A DNA stretch of 34,075 nucleotides from Lachnospiraceae bacterium (GCA_017532145.1 JAFXJR010000021.1:1-34075); one strand, 5' to 3'. Positions 16,534 to 24,531 are shown, counted from the stretch's first letter. Notes: generated from the sequence alone by a model not told the origin. Program-made: numbers and translations.

Positions 16534-17088
16534 TCAGTTAACAGGAACCTGAATATTGTTATCCTGAATCCACTGGTCAAAAACGTCTTCTCCCACACCC
16601 AAATGATAAGTATCCAGATAACTGCTGTTTTTCCCATCCTCTACATAAAATACACCGGGAACAGTATTAAACTCTTCAAAATAACTGGATACAATCGCTC
16701 TGTTTTCTTCCTCACCGGTTTCTTCATAGTCCAAAATCACCTGATACATTAAAATATTGTGTTCCTTATTATATTCTACCAGCATATCATGAAAATCATG
16801 ACAATAGGGACAGGTAGTCGTAACAAAAGAAATCAGAAAAGTTTCTCCTGCTGCCAGCATATTTTCCATCTGGGCCATTGTAATACTGGAAATCACACCC
16901 TGAGTATGATGCGTTTTCTCTTCCTGTGCTGGACTTTCCTGAACTTCCGTTTGGACTGATTCCTGACTGTTGCTTTGGTCTTTTTCTACGGATTGTGGAT
17001 GGCTGTCCATACCACAGGCAGAAGCAAAGAGACTGATTCCCACTGTGATGACCATACATTTTATCCACTTTGTACAACTATGGCTCAT
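16534..17088 (-). CDS. Exported thioredoxin-like protein
   Basis: The 184-residue protein has a hydrophobic N-terminal export segment (8–24) ending in ASAC, so C25 may be lipidated, although the lipobox is imperfect. A Ser/Gln/Glu-rich linker (32–62) is followed by a thioredoxin-like domain with CPYC at 93–96 and a conserved cis-proline region TVPGVFYVEDG. It resembles the thioredoxin-like proteins annotated as bacteriocin transport accessory proteins in Firmicutes. A role as a membrane-tethered thiol oxidoreductase outside the cytoplasm is inferred. The ATG has an excellent AAAGGAGG site. No partner gene is adjacent: GH31 lies downstream and the VWA gene upstream, which ends in its own terminator. 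It appears to be a single-gene unit. Confidence 0.8.
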   Translation of the reverse strand: MSHSCTKWIKCMVITVGISLFASACGMDSHPQSVEKDQSNSQESVQTEVQESPAQEEKTHHTQGVISSITMAQMENMLAAGETFLISFVTTTCPYCHDFHDMLVEYNKEHNILMYQVILDYEETGEEENRAIVSSYFEEFNTVPGVFYVEDGKNSSYLDTYHLGVGEDVFDQWIQDNNIQVPVN

Positions 17089-17200
17089 AATATGCCTCCT
17101 TTGTTGCTACAATCACTCTATTCCAAAATATTATAGTATGTTTAATCAAATATACCATATATTTCATATCTTATCAATAGTATTTTGTGAACAATGACAA

Positions 17201-17244
17201 AAGCAGTTATCTGATTTTTTTGTATCTCATCAGATATACTGCTT
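17201..17244 (-). terminator. Terminator after the VWA gene
   Basis: On the minus strand AAGCAGTATATCTGAT pairs with ATCAGATAACTGCTT (one bulged base) around a 13-nt loop, followed by TTTGTCATT. It ends the MoxR–VWA transcript just after the VWA stop codon. Confidence 0.8.
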
Positions 17245-17257
17245 CCTTGTGTGTCGA

Positions 17258-18460
17258 TCATTTATTTATCATCAGCTTCACCATAGCTTGATTTAAACCG
17301 TCTACTGTCAGCTTATACATAGGCAGAAGCTTCTTAATTGCTGTCTCTGCCTCCCGCCAGGGTGCATGTCCCGGTGCCATCTTGGGATTCATCCAAACGA
17401 TTTTTTTATAGTGGCGTTTCATTAACAGCAGCCAGTCCATCCCCGACAATCCTCCATTGGGTCCTCTGTAGTTTCCAGTGGGAGAATACAGTTCTTCTGG
17501 AGCCATGGCAGCATCTCCTACAATAATTACCTTATAGTCACTGTCTAAGTTGCGGAACATCCACTCTGTATCAATCCAGTCTCCATTTTCACATTCCGGT
17601 GTCTTATACAGCTTACTATAGATACAGTTATGAAAGTAATAGGTTTTCACATCCTTATAATGATTGGATTTATGGACGGCCTGGAATAGCTCACTCAGCA
17701 GAGTGGTATAGGGAATCATGGTTCCTCCCGAATCCATTAATAGCAACAGCTTGACTGCATTCTTTCTGGGCTTTTCCATAACAATCTGCAGACAGCCTCC
17801 ATTGTTACAGGTTTTATCTACCGTTCCATCAATATCCAACTCCGTTTTAGGAATATCCAGTCGGGTAGAAAACTGGCGCAGCTTCCTTAAGGCTACCTGA
17901 AACTGCCGGTTATCAATAATCTTATCATTTCTAAAATCCCGATACTTCCTTGCTCCTACCACCTGAAAAGCAGACTGATAGCCTGTGGTTCCTCCTACAC
18001 GGACACCACCCACGTTTCCTCCCATATTGCCAAAGGAGGATTTTCCCATGGTACCAATCCAGAAGCTTCCCCCATTATGCTCACTGTCCTGATCCTTCAG
18101 CCGCTGCTTAAACCGGGTTTCCACATCCTCCTTGTCAATCTGAACCTCTTCCATCTGATTTAAATGCTTTCTGGCTTCCTCATGTGCCAGCTCCATCATA
18201 TCCGACTTATCCAGCCACTTCAACATATTGGCTGTAATTTCATTATCGGAAGCCACCCCCTTAAAATGCTCCTCAAACGCTAAATCGAACTTATCATATT
18301 CTGTCTCACTCTTCACCAGAATCATCCTGGCCAGATAGTAAAACTGTGTCAGACTGCTACTACAAAGTCCTTTATCCAAAGCCTCTTGCAGAGTCAGCCA
18401 CTCGGTTAACGTTACCTTTAACCCCTTGGCCTTCAGCGTATCAAAAAATTTACCAAACAT
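17258..18460 (-). CDS. VWA domain protein (CoxE-like), MoxR partner
   Basis: The 400-residue protein has a helical N-terminal region (1–125), a Gly-rich segment (about 138–160), and a C-terminal von Willebrand factor A fold starting near 235. The metal site appears as D243-S-G245-G-T247 in LLLMDSGGTMIP, a variant of the canonical DxSxS, and is followed by VIIVGDAAMAP near 311–321. It belongs to the CoxE/YehP-like VWA proteins that pair with MoxR AAA ATPases to remodel, activate or load metal into a client enzyme. The gene begins 15 nt after moxR and the ATG follows GGAGAGGGG, so the two are an operon. No client enzyme gene is adjacent. Confidence 0.85.
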   Translation of the reverse strand: MFGKFFDTLKAKGLKVTLTEWLTLQEALDKGLCSSSLTQFYYLARMILVKSETEYDKFDLAFEEHFKGVASDNEITANMLKWLDKSDMMELAHEEARKHLNQMEEVQIDKEDVETRFKQRLKDQDSEHNGGSFWIGTMGKSSFGNMGGNVGGVRVGGTTGYQSAFQVVGARKYRDFRNDKIIDNRQFQVALRKLRQFSTRLDIPKTELDIDGTVDKTCNNGGCLQIVMEKPRKNAVKLLLLMDSGGTMIPYTTLLSELFQAVHKSNHYKDVKTYYFHNCIYSKLYKTPECENGDWIDTEWMFRNLDSDYKVIIVGDAAMAPEELYSPTGNYRGPNGGLSGMDWLLLMKRHYKKIVWMNPKMAPGHAPWREAETAIKKLLPMYKLTVDGLNQAMVKLMINK

Positions 18461-18475
18461 ACCCCTCTCCTCTAT

Positions 18476-19294
18476 CTATACCCTGCTCTTTACCGTCTCT
18501 ATATCCTCATCCTTTTTCACAATCACTCCCACAAAAGGCAGTTCCTTTTGAATTTTATCCAGGGGAATACCTCCCAGCTGCAGGGCATTAACCCAGTCAA
18601 TCAACTCTGAGGTACTGGGCTTTTTCCTCACATCCTTAATCGAACGAATCCAGTAGAATACTTCCATCGCATTTTTCAACAGATTTTCTTCAATATCCGG
18701 ATAGTGGGTCTTTACGATTTCCTCCATTAAGGTTTCATCCGGAAAATCAATAAAGTGGAAGATACACCTTCTTAAAAAAGCATCCGGCAGTTCCTTTTCC
18801 GCATTGGAGGTAATAATCACAATGGGCCTCTGCTTTGCCTTTACCGTTCGTTTCGTTTCATGGATATAAAACTCCATCTGATCCAGTTCCCAAAGCAGGT
18901 CATTAGGAAACTCTAAATCAGCCTTGTCGATTTCATCAATCAACAGTACCACCTGTTCTTCACTTTCAAAAGCCTCTCCCAGCTTACCAAGCTTAATATA
19001 TCGGGCAATATCGTCTACTCCTTCTTCTCCAAACTGTCCGTCATAGAGTCTTTGAATCGTATCATAAACGTACAGTCCCTCCTGTGCCTTAGTCGTAGAC
19101 TTAATATTCCATATAATCAACTTTTTTCCCAGAGACTTTGCCACTGCTTCTGCCAACATCGTCTTTCCTGTTCCAGGCTCTCCCTTAATTAAAAGAGGCT
19201 TTTGCAGTGCAATGGCTACATTTACACTGGCCATTAGTTCTTGAGAAGCTACATATTCTGATGTACTGGAAAATCCTTGTTTTAACTCACTCAT
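18476..19294 (-). CDS. MoxR-family AAA+ ATPase
   Basis: The 272-residue AAA+ ATPase has Walker A GEPGTGKT at 38–45, Walker B VVLLIDEIDKAD at 115–126, sensor-1 region PIVIITSNAEKELPDAFLRR, and the C-terminal lid helices. The sequence fits the MoxR branch, not RuvB or NorR. MoxR ATPases work with VWA proteins as chaperone-like remodelers, and the VWA gene follows immediately. I chose the ATG at 19294, which begins MSELKQGFSS and has AGGATTAGGA upstream; an in-frame ATG at 19339 has a GAGGG site too close to the start. The promoter candidate is at 19388–19416. Confidence 0.92.
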   Translation of the reverse strand: MSELKQGFSSTSEYVASQELMASVNVAIALQKPLLIKGEPGTGKTMLAEAVAKSLGKKLIIWNIKSTTKAQEGLYVYDTIQRLYDGQFGEEGVDDIARYIKLGKLGEAFESEEQVVLLIDEIDKADLEFPNDLLWELDQMEFYIHETKRTVKAKQRPIVIITSNAEKELPDAFLRRCIFHFIDFPDETLMEEIVKTHYPDIEENLLKNAMEVFYWIRSIKDVRKKPSTSELIDWVNALQLGGIPLDKIQKELPFVGVIVKKDEDIETVKSRV

Positions 19295-19387
19295 TGTTTT
19301 GTTCCTAATCCTTTCTATCCTTATCCTTTTCTTTAACATTCCCTCAACTAAAGCAGGGGAATTTTTCCATATTCATCTAATGAAAAA

Positions 19388-19416
19388 ATTCTACCACAAG
19401 GAATAAAAATTGTCCA
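19388..19416 (-). promoter_or_regulatory. Promoter of the moxR–VWA operon
   Basis: On the minus strand TGGACA (5 of 6 to consensus), a 17-nt spacer and TAGAAT lie about 95 nt upstream of the moxR ATG. The -35 box forms part of the upstream terminator stem. Confidence 0.65.
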
Positions 19417-19446
19417 TCTCAATTACTCATGTAAAGGCGATGGACA
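19403..19446 (-). terminator. Terminator of the DUF512–der–plsY–gpsA cluster
   Basis: On the minus strand TGTCCATC pairs perfectly with GATGGACA around a 20-nt loop, followed by ATTTTTATT. It lies beyond a dispersed repeat that begins about 10 nt after the gpsA stop codon. Its 3' arm overlaps the -35 box of the next operon. Confidence 0.6.
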
Positions 19447-19454
19447 GATAGTTA

Positions 19455-19605
19455 GTTACTTTTCCCCCGTACCACACACTCCGCTACGGGGTGTGGAGAG
19501 AACAATCAATTCAGCTGATGCATCGCCACAGGTAACTTTATATGCAGGATGCAAGCGATGACTGTTACCATTTACCGGTCAGCTGGATGAAGAGTGAACG
19601 GTAAC
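19455..19605 (-). repeat. Dispersed structured intergenic repeat, copy 1
   Basis: This is a 151-nt element with ends GTTAC and GTAAC. Its reverse complement aligns with copy 2 (24262–24416) over its whole length. Shared blocks include CCAGCTGACC, CATCGC…GCGAT, a TTCTCTCCA block and a terminal AAAAGTAA. CATCGC/GCGATG can form a stem, and CCACAC…GTGTGG forms another. It occupies the 3' flank of gpsA. No transposase is present, so it is MITE-like or a structured RNA or spacer element. Confidence 0.75.
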
Positions 19606-19615
19606 GATAAGTATG

Positions 19616-20629
19616 CTATTCCCAGCTTAATTCCGGATTTTCCAGCTTTTTATCCCTAATCATCAAATCTCTGACGGCATGGGCAGCAGGTTTTCCTTCA
19701 AAAAGAACGGCGTTGACCTGCTCAATAATCGGCAGCTGAACCTGATATTTTTTTGCCAGAGCCATGGCAGCCTTGGCTGAATGTACACCTTCCACTACCA
19801 TGTTTACCTCCTTCATGGCCTCCTCCATGGCATAGCCCTTTCCAATCAGAATACCTGCCCGCCGATTTCTGGAATGCATGGAAGCACAGGTAACGATTAA
19901 ATCACCCATACCCGTCAGTCCATAAAAGGTTTCACTACGACCGCCCATTACCAGTCCAAGTCGGGCAATCTCTGCAATTCCTCTGGTAATCAGAGCCGCC
20001 TTGGTATTGTCTCCATAACCCAGTCCATCTGCAATTCCTGCTGCCAGAGCCACTACATTTTTTAAGGCTGCTCCCAGTTCAATACCCAGCATATCCGGAC
20101 TGATGTATACCCGAAATACTTCATTCATAAAGAGTGTCTGCAGATATTCTGCTGTTCTTCTGCTCCCTGCCCCTACGACAATCGTTGTGGGAATCCCTCT
20201 GCCTACCTCCTCTGCATGGGAAGGACCCGATAATACAGCTACCTGAGCCTGAGGAATCTCCTCCTGTATCACTTGAGACAGGGTATACAAGGTACCCTCC
20301 TCTATCCCCTTGGCCACATCTACAATGATTTGCCCTTCCTTTACATACTCCTTCATCCTATGGGCAGTACTTCTGGTAAAAGGAGATGGCACCGCTAAAA
20401 CCAGTATGTCTTTTCCCTGAACAGCTGCCTGTAAAGCTGTAGTAAATATCATATCCTCCGGCAGTTTAACACCAGGAAGCTTCTGCCCATGCTCATGCGT
20501 CTCCTCCAGCATCCTGATTTCTTCCTCCAGTGCCGACCACATCGTCACCTTATGTCCGTTTTCATGGAGCAGCAACGCCAGTGCAGTTCCCCAGCTCCCT
20601 GCTCCAATTACGCCCACCTGTTGTCCCAT
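19616..20629 (-). CDS. gpsA: NAD(P)H-dependent glycerol-3-phosphate dehydrogenase
   Basis: This cytoplasmic enzyme reduces dihydroxyacetone phosphate to sn-glycerol-3-phosphate, the backbone for phospholipid synthesis. The 337-residue protein has the Rossmann motif GAGSWGTALA at 9–18, a VLSGPSHAEE motif, the catalytic lysine region GAALKNVVALAAGIADG, and the substrate-site segment GDNTKAALITRG. I chose the ATG at 20629 because the family begins with VGVIGAGSWG and an AAAGGA site precedes it; the open frame further upstream is derived from a repeat element (20657–20753). It follows plsY, whose enzyme uses the glycerol-3-phosphate that GpsA makes. Confidence 0.96.
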   Translation of the reverse strand: MGQQVGVIGAGSWGTALALLLHENGHKVTMWSALEEEIRMLEETHEHGQKLPGVKLPEDMIFTTALQAAVQGKDILVLAVPSPFTRSTAHRMKEYVKEGQIIVDVAKGIEEGTLYTLSQVIQEEIPQAQVAVLSGPSHAEEVGRGIPTTIVVGAGSRRTAEYLQTLFMNEVFRVYISPDMLGIELGAALKNVVALAAGIADGLGYGDNTKAALITRGIAEIARLGLVMGGRSETFYGLTGMGDLIVTCASMHSRNRRAGILIGKGYAMEEAMKEVNMVVEGVHSAKAAMALAKKYQVQLPIIEQVNAVLFEGKPAAHAVRDLMIRDKKLENPELSWE

Positions 20630-20656
20630 TCTATCATCCTTTTCTTTCTTTTTTCC

Positions 20657-20753
20657 AAAGTAACTGTTCAGTACCCTCACGGTTACCATCATTGCAACTA
20701 CGTTTTCCTACGGACAGCACAGCAAGTGTGCAGACCTTCTGAATCGTTACTTT
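20657..20753. repeat. 97-nt element with 8-nt terminal inverted repeats upstream of gpsA
   Basis: AAAGTAAC (20657–20664) and GTTACTTT (20746–20753) are perfect inverted ends. Inside, 20660–20686 is nearly identical (25/27) to the complement of 4801–4827 at the mtaD 3' end, and GCACA/TGTGC arms form a small hairpin. It fills most of the plsY–gpsA gap. The ends resemble those of the repeats at 19455 and 24262, suggesting one family with different cores. Confidence 0.65.
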
Positions 20754-20772
20754 CCACACAGATATATTTGTA

Positions 20773-21423
20773 TCAGACCTTCTTTGCTTTGCTTAAATAG
20801 GTTTTTCTCTCCTCTCCCTTGAGCAGTCGGATAATATTTTCCCTGTGCCTGTAATAAGCCATTACCGTCAACAAACCAGTGAGTACATACATCTCAATTA
20901 ATACTGAAATGTCTGCCCCTCCAAACAGCCCCATCTGCCCTGATACAATCATCTGAATGAAAAGAGCTGCATATACCAAAAGAGAACCCAGTGACACATA
21001 GTGGGTAATCAGAAAGGTTCCTAAAAATACCACAAATCCTACCAGCAAAAAAGCTGGATGGAAGGAAAGAATCAGCCCTGCCGTGGCAGCAATTCCTTTT
21101 CCTCCCCTGAATTTTAGATAAAAGGGAAAATTATGTCCTAAAATAGCACCTGCTGCCGCATACAACTTTAAAAGATAGACCATATCCGGTTGTGATTTGC
21201 CAAACAACAAAACACTGATTCCCACTGCTGCTGCACACTTGAATACATCCCCCAGAAAGACGACCAGCCCCGCCTTGCGTCCCAATACTCTCAGTGCATT
21301 GGTCGTTCCAGCATTACCACTGCCATGCTGTCTGATATCAATCCCATGCAATCTTCCATAAAAATAGGCCGTTTGAAACAGTCCCAATACATACCCGATT
21401 GCCAAACATGCTATTCGCTCCAC
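20773..21423 (-). CDS. plsY: Acyl-phosphate:glycerol-3-phosphate acyltransferase
   Basis: PlsY is an integral membrane enzyme that transfers an acyl group from acyl-phosphate to glycerol-3-phosphate, the first acylation in phosphatidic acid synthesis. The 216-residue protein has the expected several hydrophobic helices and the three loop motifs: GSGNAGTTNALR at 35–46, HNFPFYLKFRGGKGIAA near 97–113, and a late loop around residues 140–150. It begins one base after the der stop codon, indicating translational coupling. gpsA lies downstream across a repeat element. The length is slightly above the family average because of a basic C-terminal tail. Confidence 0.96.
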   Translation of the reverse strand: MERIACLAIGYVLGLFQTAYFYGRLHGIDIRQHGSGNAGTTNALRVLGRKAGLVVFLGDVFKCAAAVGISVLLFGKSQPDMVYLLKLYAAAGAILGHNFPFYLKFRGGKGIAATAGLILSFHPAFLLVGFVVFLGTFLITHYVSLGSLLVYAALFIQMIVSGQMGLFGGADISVLIEMYVLTGLLTVMAYYRHRENIIRLLKGEERKTYLSKAKKV

Positions 21424-22758
21424 TTACTTGCTTTCCTTTCTTTCTCTTATGATAAATTTTAAAGGAGTTCCCCGAAAGCCGAAAGCCTCCCGAATCTTAT
21501 TTTCAATATATCTGGTATAGGAAAAATGCATCAGTTCCTTATCATTAACAAAAATAACAAAGGTAGGCGGTTTTACCGATACCTGTGTAATATAGTAGAG
21601 TCTCAGTCTCTTTCCCTTGTCCGACGGAGGCTGCTGCAATGCCACTGCCTCTGCCATAATTTCATTTAATACTCCTGTTGCCACCCGGAGAGAATGGTTT
21701 TCACTAACGATATCAATGGTTTCATACAGCTTGGGCAGACGCTGTCCTGTTACTGCAGAGATAAAAAGCAGCTCTGCATAAGGCATAAAAGACAGAACCT
21801 CCCTTACCCGACTGGTAAACTGATTCACTGTCTGATTATCCTTTTGGATAGCGTCCCACTTATTCACGGCAATGATGGCAGCCTTTCCTCTCTCATGGGC
21901 AATTCCTGCAATCTTTGCATCCTGCTCCGTTACTCCTTCCACAGCATCAATAACGAGTACTACCACATCGGCTCTTTCCACTGCACTCACTGTTCGGACA
22001 ATCATATACTTTTCCAGTTCTTCTTTAATTTTGTTCTTTCGTCTTAATCCGGCTGTATCAATAAACACATAGTCCTTGCCATTATGGCGAACATCTGTAT
22101 CAATGGCATCCCTGGTCGTTCCTGCAATCTCTGATACAATTACTCTGTTTTCTCCCAGTAACCGATTGATAATCGAAGATTTTCCTACATTAGGCTTGCC
22201 TACAATGGCTACCTTAATCCGGTCATCCTCCTCGTCCTCTATGGCTGTCCGGTCAAAATGGGAAACCACCTCATCCAGCATATCTCCAATGCCCAACCGA
22301 TTGGAAGCGGATATAGGGTGGGGTTCTCCCACTCCCAGATTATAAAATTCATAAACATCCATCATATATTTATCAAAATTGTCTACCTTATTGACAACCA
22401 ATACTACTTGCTTTCCGGAACGCCTCAGCATATCTGCCACCTTCGCATCTGCATCCACCAGTCCCTGCTTTACATCCGTCATAAAAAGGATAACATCGGC
22501 AGTATCTATGGCAATCTGAGCCTGCTCCCTCATCTGGGAAAGAATAATATCCTTACTCTCCGGCTCAATCCCTCCTGTATCAACGAGAGTAAATGGAGTA
22601 TCCAACCAATTTACATCTGCATAGATTCTGTCCCTGGTAATACCGGGAGTATCCTTAACGATAGAGATTCTTTCTCCTGCCAGAGCATTAAACAGGGTAG
22701 ATTTTCCTACATTTGGTCTGCCTACCACTGCCACGATAGGCTTTTTTTTCTTTGCCAT
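21424..22758 (-). CDS. der: Ribosome-assembly GTPase Der (EngA)
   Basis: This double GTPase acts in 50S ribosomal subunit maturation. The 444-residue protein has two G domains with P-loops GRPNVGKS at 13–20 and GKPNVGKS at 187–194, DTPG/DTAG switch motifs (DTPGITRDR near 36 and FIDTAGLRRKNK in the second domain), NKVD and NKWD specificity motifs, and a C-terminal KH-like domain ending KFIIRERKESK. I chose the ATG at 22758, which begins MAKKKKPIVAVVG behind AAGGTGGTG; a longer frame to 22803 would overlap the previous gene. It sits 32 nt after the DUF512 gene and abuts plsY. Confidence 0.98.
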   Translation of the reverse strand: MAKKKKPIVAVVGRPNVGKSTLFNALAGERISIVKDTPGITRDRIYADVNWLDTPFTLVDTGGIEPESKDIILSQMREQAQIAIDTADVILFMTDVKQGLVDADAKVADMLRRSGKQVVLVVNKVDNFDKYMMDVYEFYNLGVGEPHPISASNRLGIGDMLDEVVSHFDRTAIEDEEDDRIKVAIVGKPNVGKSSIINRLLGENRVIVSEIAGTTRDAIDTDVRHNGKDYVFIDTAGLRRKNKIKEELEKYMIVRTVSAVERADVVVLVIDAVEGVTEQDAKIAGIAHERGKAAIIAVNKWDAIQKDNQTVNQFTSRVREVLSFMPYAELLFISAVTGQRLPKLYETIDIVSENHSLRVATGVLNEIMAEAVALQQPPSDKGKRLRLYYITQVSVKPPTFVIFVNDKELMHFSYTRYIENKIREAFGFRGTPLKFIIRERKESK

Positions 22759-22790
22759 TTTCACCACCTTGCCTTTCATCAAACACTTGT

Positions 22791-24116
22791 TCAGACACAC
22801 CATAATATGATATCAACAAAATCATATCCGCTTGATTTTACAATATCTATTCTAACTTGTAAAGCCTTTTCCAGCTCCTCCAGCTTCATATCATCAAGAA
22901 AAACGGTCTCCCCGCTTCGCAACACATTCTGAGGCAGCAGTAAGCTTTCTCCCAAAAGCTTTCCTTTCAGCTGCTTTTCTATATCCTGTCCGGTTAACAG
23001 ACCGGAAACGGTAATCCGCTCTCCAAAAAATTCATTGACAATGGGATAAACATAAATCTTCAGGGTGGGGAAGGCTTCCTCCATCCGACCTGCCATTCTT
23101 TTAATATAGGGATAAGCCAGCACACCGGTGGCAATGGATAGTTCCTGATGCCTCTCCACTTTTATCTGCTTCCTTTGTTCCAAAGCCTCCTCAAATTCGT
23201 CCATTAAAAGCCGCAGCATACCTACTCCATTTTCCAACTGGAGATAGCCATCATAGTTTTCTGCATTAGGCAGCTCCTCTCCGGCCAGAATATACCATTC
23301 ATCACTGGCATGGATAAAGTGGAGACCATATTCCTGATACACCCTTTCCTGCCAACCATGAATCATTTCCAGTACCGCTTTGGCATCCTCCCTGGTAAAA
23401 GGCTCTAAAGGATAGAGTCCCTTCCGAAACTTAGACAGTCCCACCGGTACCACCGATACACTTTCCAATACCGGAAGGTATTTCGTTAAGTCAGAAATAC
23501 TCCGCTCCAGCTCTGCTCCATCATTCACCCCTTTACATAGTACAATCTGTCCATTCATAGGAATACCAGCTTCATAGAGTCTGTCCACTTTTTTCAGCGC
23601 CTCTCCAGCAAAGCGGTTATGCAGCATTTGACACCGCAGTTCCGGATTGGTGGTCTGGAAAGAAACGTTAATCGGTGCCAGATGGTATTTGATAATTCTG
23701 TCTATATCCTTGTCTGACATATTCGTCAACGTTACATAGTTTCCCTGTAAAAAGGAAAGTCTGGAGTCATCATCCTTAAAATACAAAGTCTCTCTCATTC
23801 CCTGGGGCATTTGGTCGATAAAGCAAAAGATACATTTGTTGCAGCAGGAGCGATACTCATCCATCAAACCATTCTCAAACTCTACTCCCAAATCCTCCTC
23901 GTATTCTTTATCAATCTCCAGCAGCCACTCCCCTCCATCCGGCTTTTGTATCAATACCTCAATATATTCATCCTGTATCATATATTGATAGTCAAAAATA
24001 TCTGTAATTTCTTCTCCATTAATCTGAAGCAGCCTGTCTCCCGGCTCTATCCCCATTTCCTGAGCAATTCCTCCGTCCAACACCTGCTTTACTATATGTC
24101 CTGATATTTTTTTCAT
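22791..24116 (-). CDS. PDZ–radical SAM–DUF512 protein
   Basis: The 441-residue protein has a PDZ-like N-terminal domain (about 1–70: HIVKQVLDGGIAQEMGIEPGD), then a radical-SAM-type iron–sulfur motif with C91, C95 and C98 in RSCCNKCIFCFID, and a C-terminal DUF512 region (about 290–440). The family is widely conserved in Clostridia and Cyanobacteria, usually next to der, and its reaction is unknown. The ATG follows AAAGGAAG. It is the first gene of the leftward cluster with der, plsY and gpsA, diverging from prs across a 415-nt gap. The neighbours hint at a role near ribosome or membrane biogenesis, but this is only context. Confidence 0.92.
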   Translation of the reverse strand: MKKISGHIVKQVLDGGIAQEMGIEPGDRLLQINGEEITDIFDYQYMIQDEYIEVLIQKPDGGEWLLEIDKEYEEDLGVEFENGLMDEYRSCCNKCIFCFIDQMPQGMRETLYFKDDDSRLSFLQGNYVTLTNMSDKDIDRIIKYHLAPINVSFQTTNPELRCQMLHNRFAGEALKKVDRLYEAGIPMNGQIVLCKGVNDGAELERSISDLTKYLPVLESVSVVPVGLSKFRKGLYPLEPFTREDAKAVLEMIHGWQERVYQEYGLHFIHASDEWYILAGEELPNAENYDGYLQLENGVGMLRLLMDEFEEALEQRKQIKVERHQELSIATGVLAYPYIKRMAGRMEEAFPTLKIYVYPIVNEFFGERITVSGLLTGQDIEKQLKGKLLGESLLLPQNVLRSGETVFLDDMKLEELEKALQVRIDIVKSSGYDFVDIILWCV

Positions 24117-24261
24117 TATCTTCCTTTCTATCTACAGCTTCCAGCTACTTTATCCTCTACAAGTGCGGGCTGTCTACTCTATCGTTGAATTTACGCTGAT
24201 TAAAACATTTTCTGTACTGGATTTTCTCTTCCTTCCCCATTTTGTTGTAAAATATGGAGAC

Positions 24262-24416
24262 GTTATCACTCACACGTCAGCCAGCTGACCTGTATATGGC
24301 AACGGGCATCGCCTGTATATGAAGTCGCCTACAGCGAAGCGGGCGATACATTGGCTGAATTTATGTGCTCTCTCCATGCCCCGCAGCAGAGTACGTGGTA
24401 TCGTGTGAAAAGTAAT
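24262..24416 (+). repeat. Dispersed structured intergenic repeat, copy 2
   Basis: This is a 155-nt element with imperfect inverted ends (TTATCACTCACACG against CGTGTGAAAAGTAA, 10 of 14 pairing) flanked by GGAGAC on both sides, a possible target duplication. It aligns with the reverse complement of copy 1. Internal GCATCGCC/GGGCGATAC and GTCAG/CTGAC arms predict stable hairpins. It lies in the 415-nt gap between the divergent DUF512 and prs genes. The rest of that gap (24117–24261 and 24417–24455) shows no gene; 24262–24285 partly matches the complement of the prs promoter region. Confidence 0.75.
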
Positions 24417-24455
24417 GTGGAGACTTCTATCCTTTAGTATTCTACTAGAATTTTC

Positions 24456-24484
24456 TTGACGTGTCACTATGAGAGTGATATAAA
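24456..24484 (+). promoter_or_regulatory. prs: Promoter of prs with a spacer dyad
   Basis: TTGACG, a 17-nt spacer and TATAAA give a near-consensus promoter 48 nt before the prs ATG. The spacer contains TCACT and AGTGA arms (24464–24478), a possible operator. A palindrome TTCTACTAGAA lies just upstream. Confidence 0.75.
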
Positions 24485-24531
24485 TTAAATGTTAAGTGAT
24501 TATATTTTTATTTTACATACAGGAGGATATC

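Noticed and set aside
19295..19339. N-terminal extension of MoxR to an ATG at 19339
   Set aside because: Its GAGGG site is too close to the ATG, the added residues are basic and not family-like, and a better start lies at 19294.
20630..20692. N-terminal extension of GpsA
   Set aside because: The added sequence is the translated edge of a repeat element and precedes the conserved VGVIGAGSWG start region.
22258..22932. 224-residue plus-strand frame opposite der
   Set aside because: It lies entirely antisense to the der/DUF512 coding region, has odd composition and no ribosome binding site of note.
24180..24235. Third copy of the purine leader hairpin upstream of the DUF512 gene
   Set aside because: GAATTTACGC recurs, but the complementary arm GCGCAAATCC is missing, so no equivalent stem forms.
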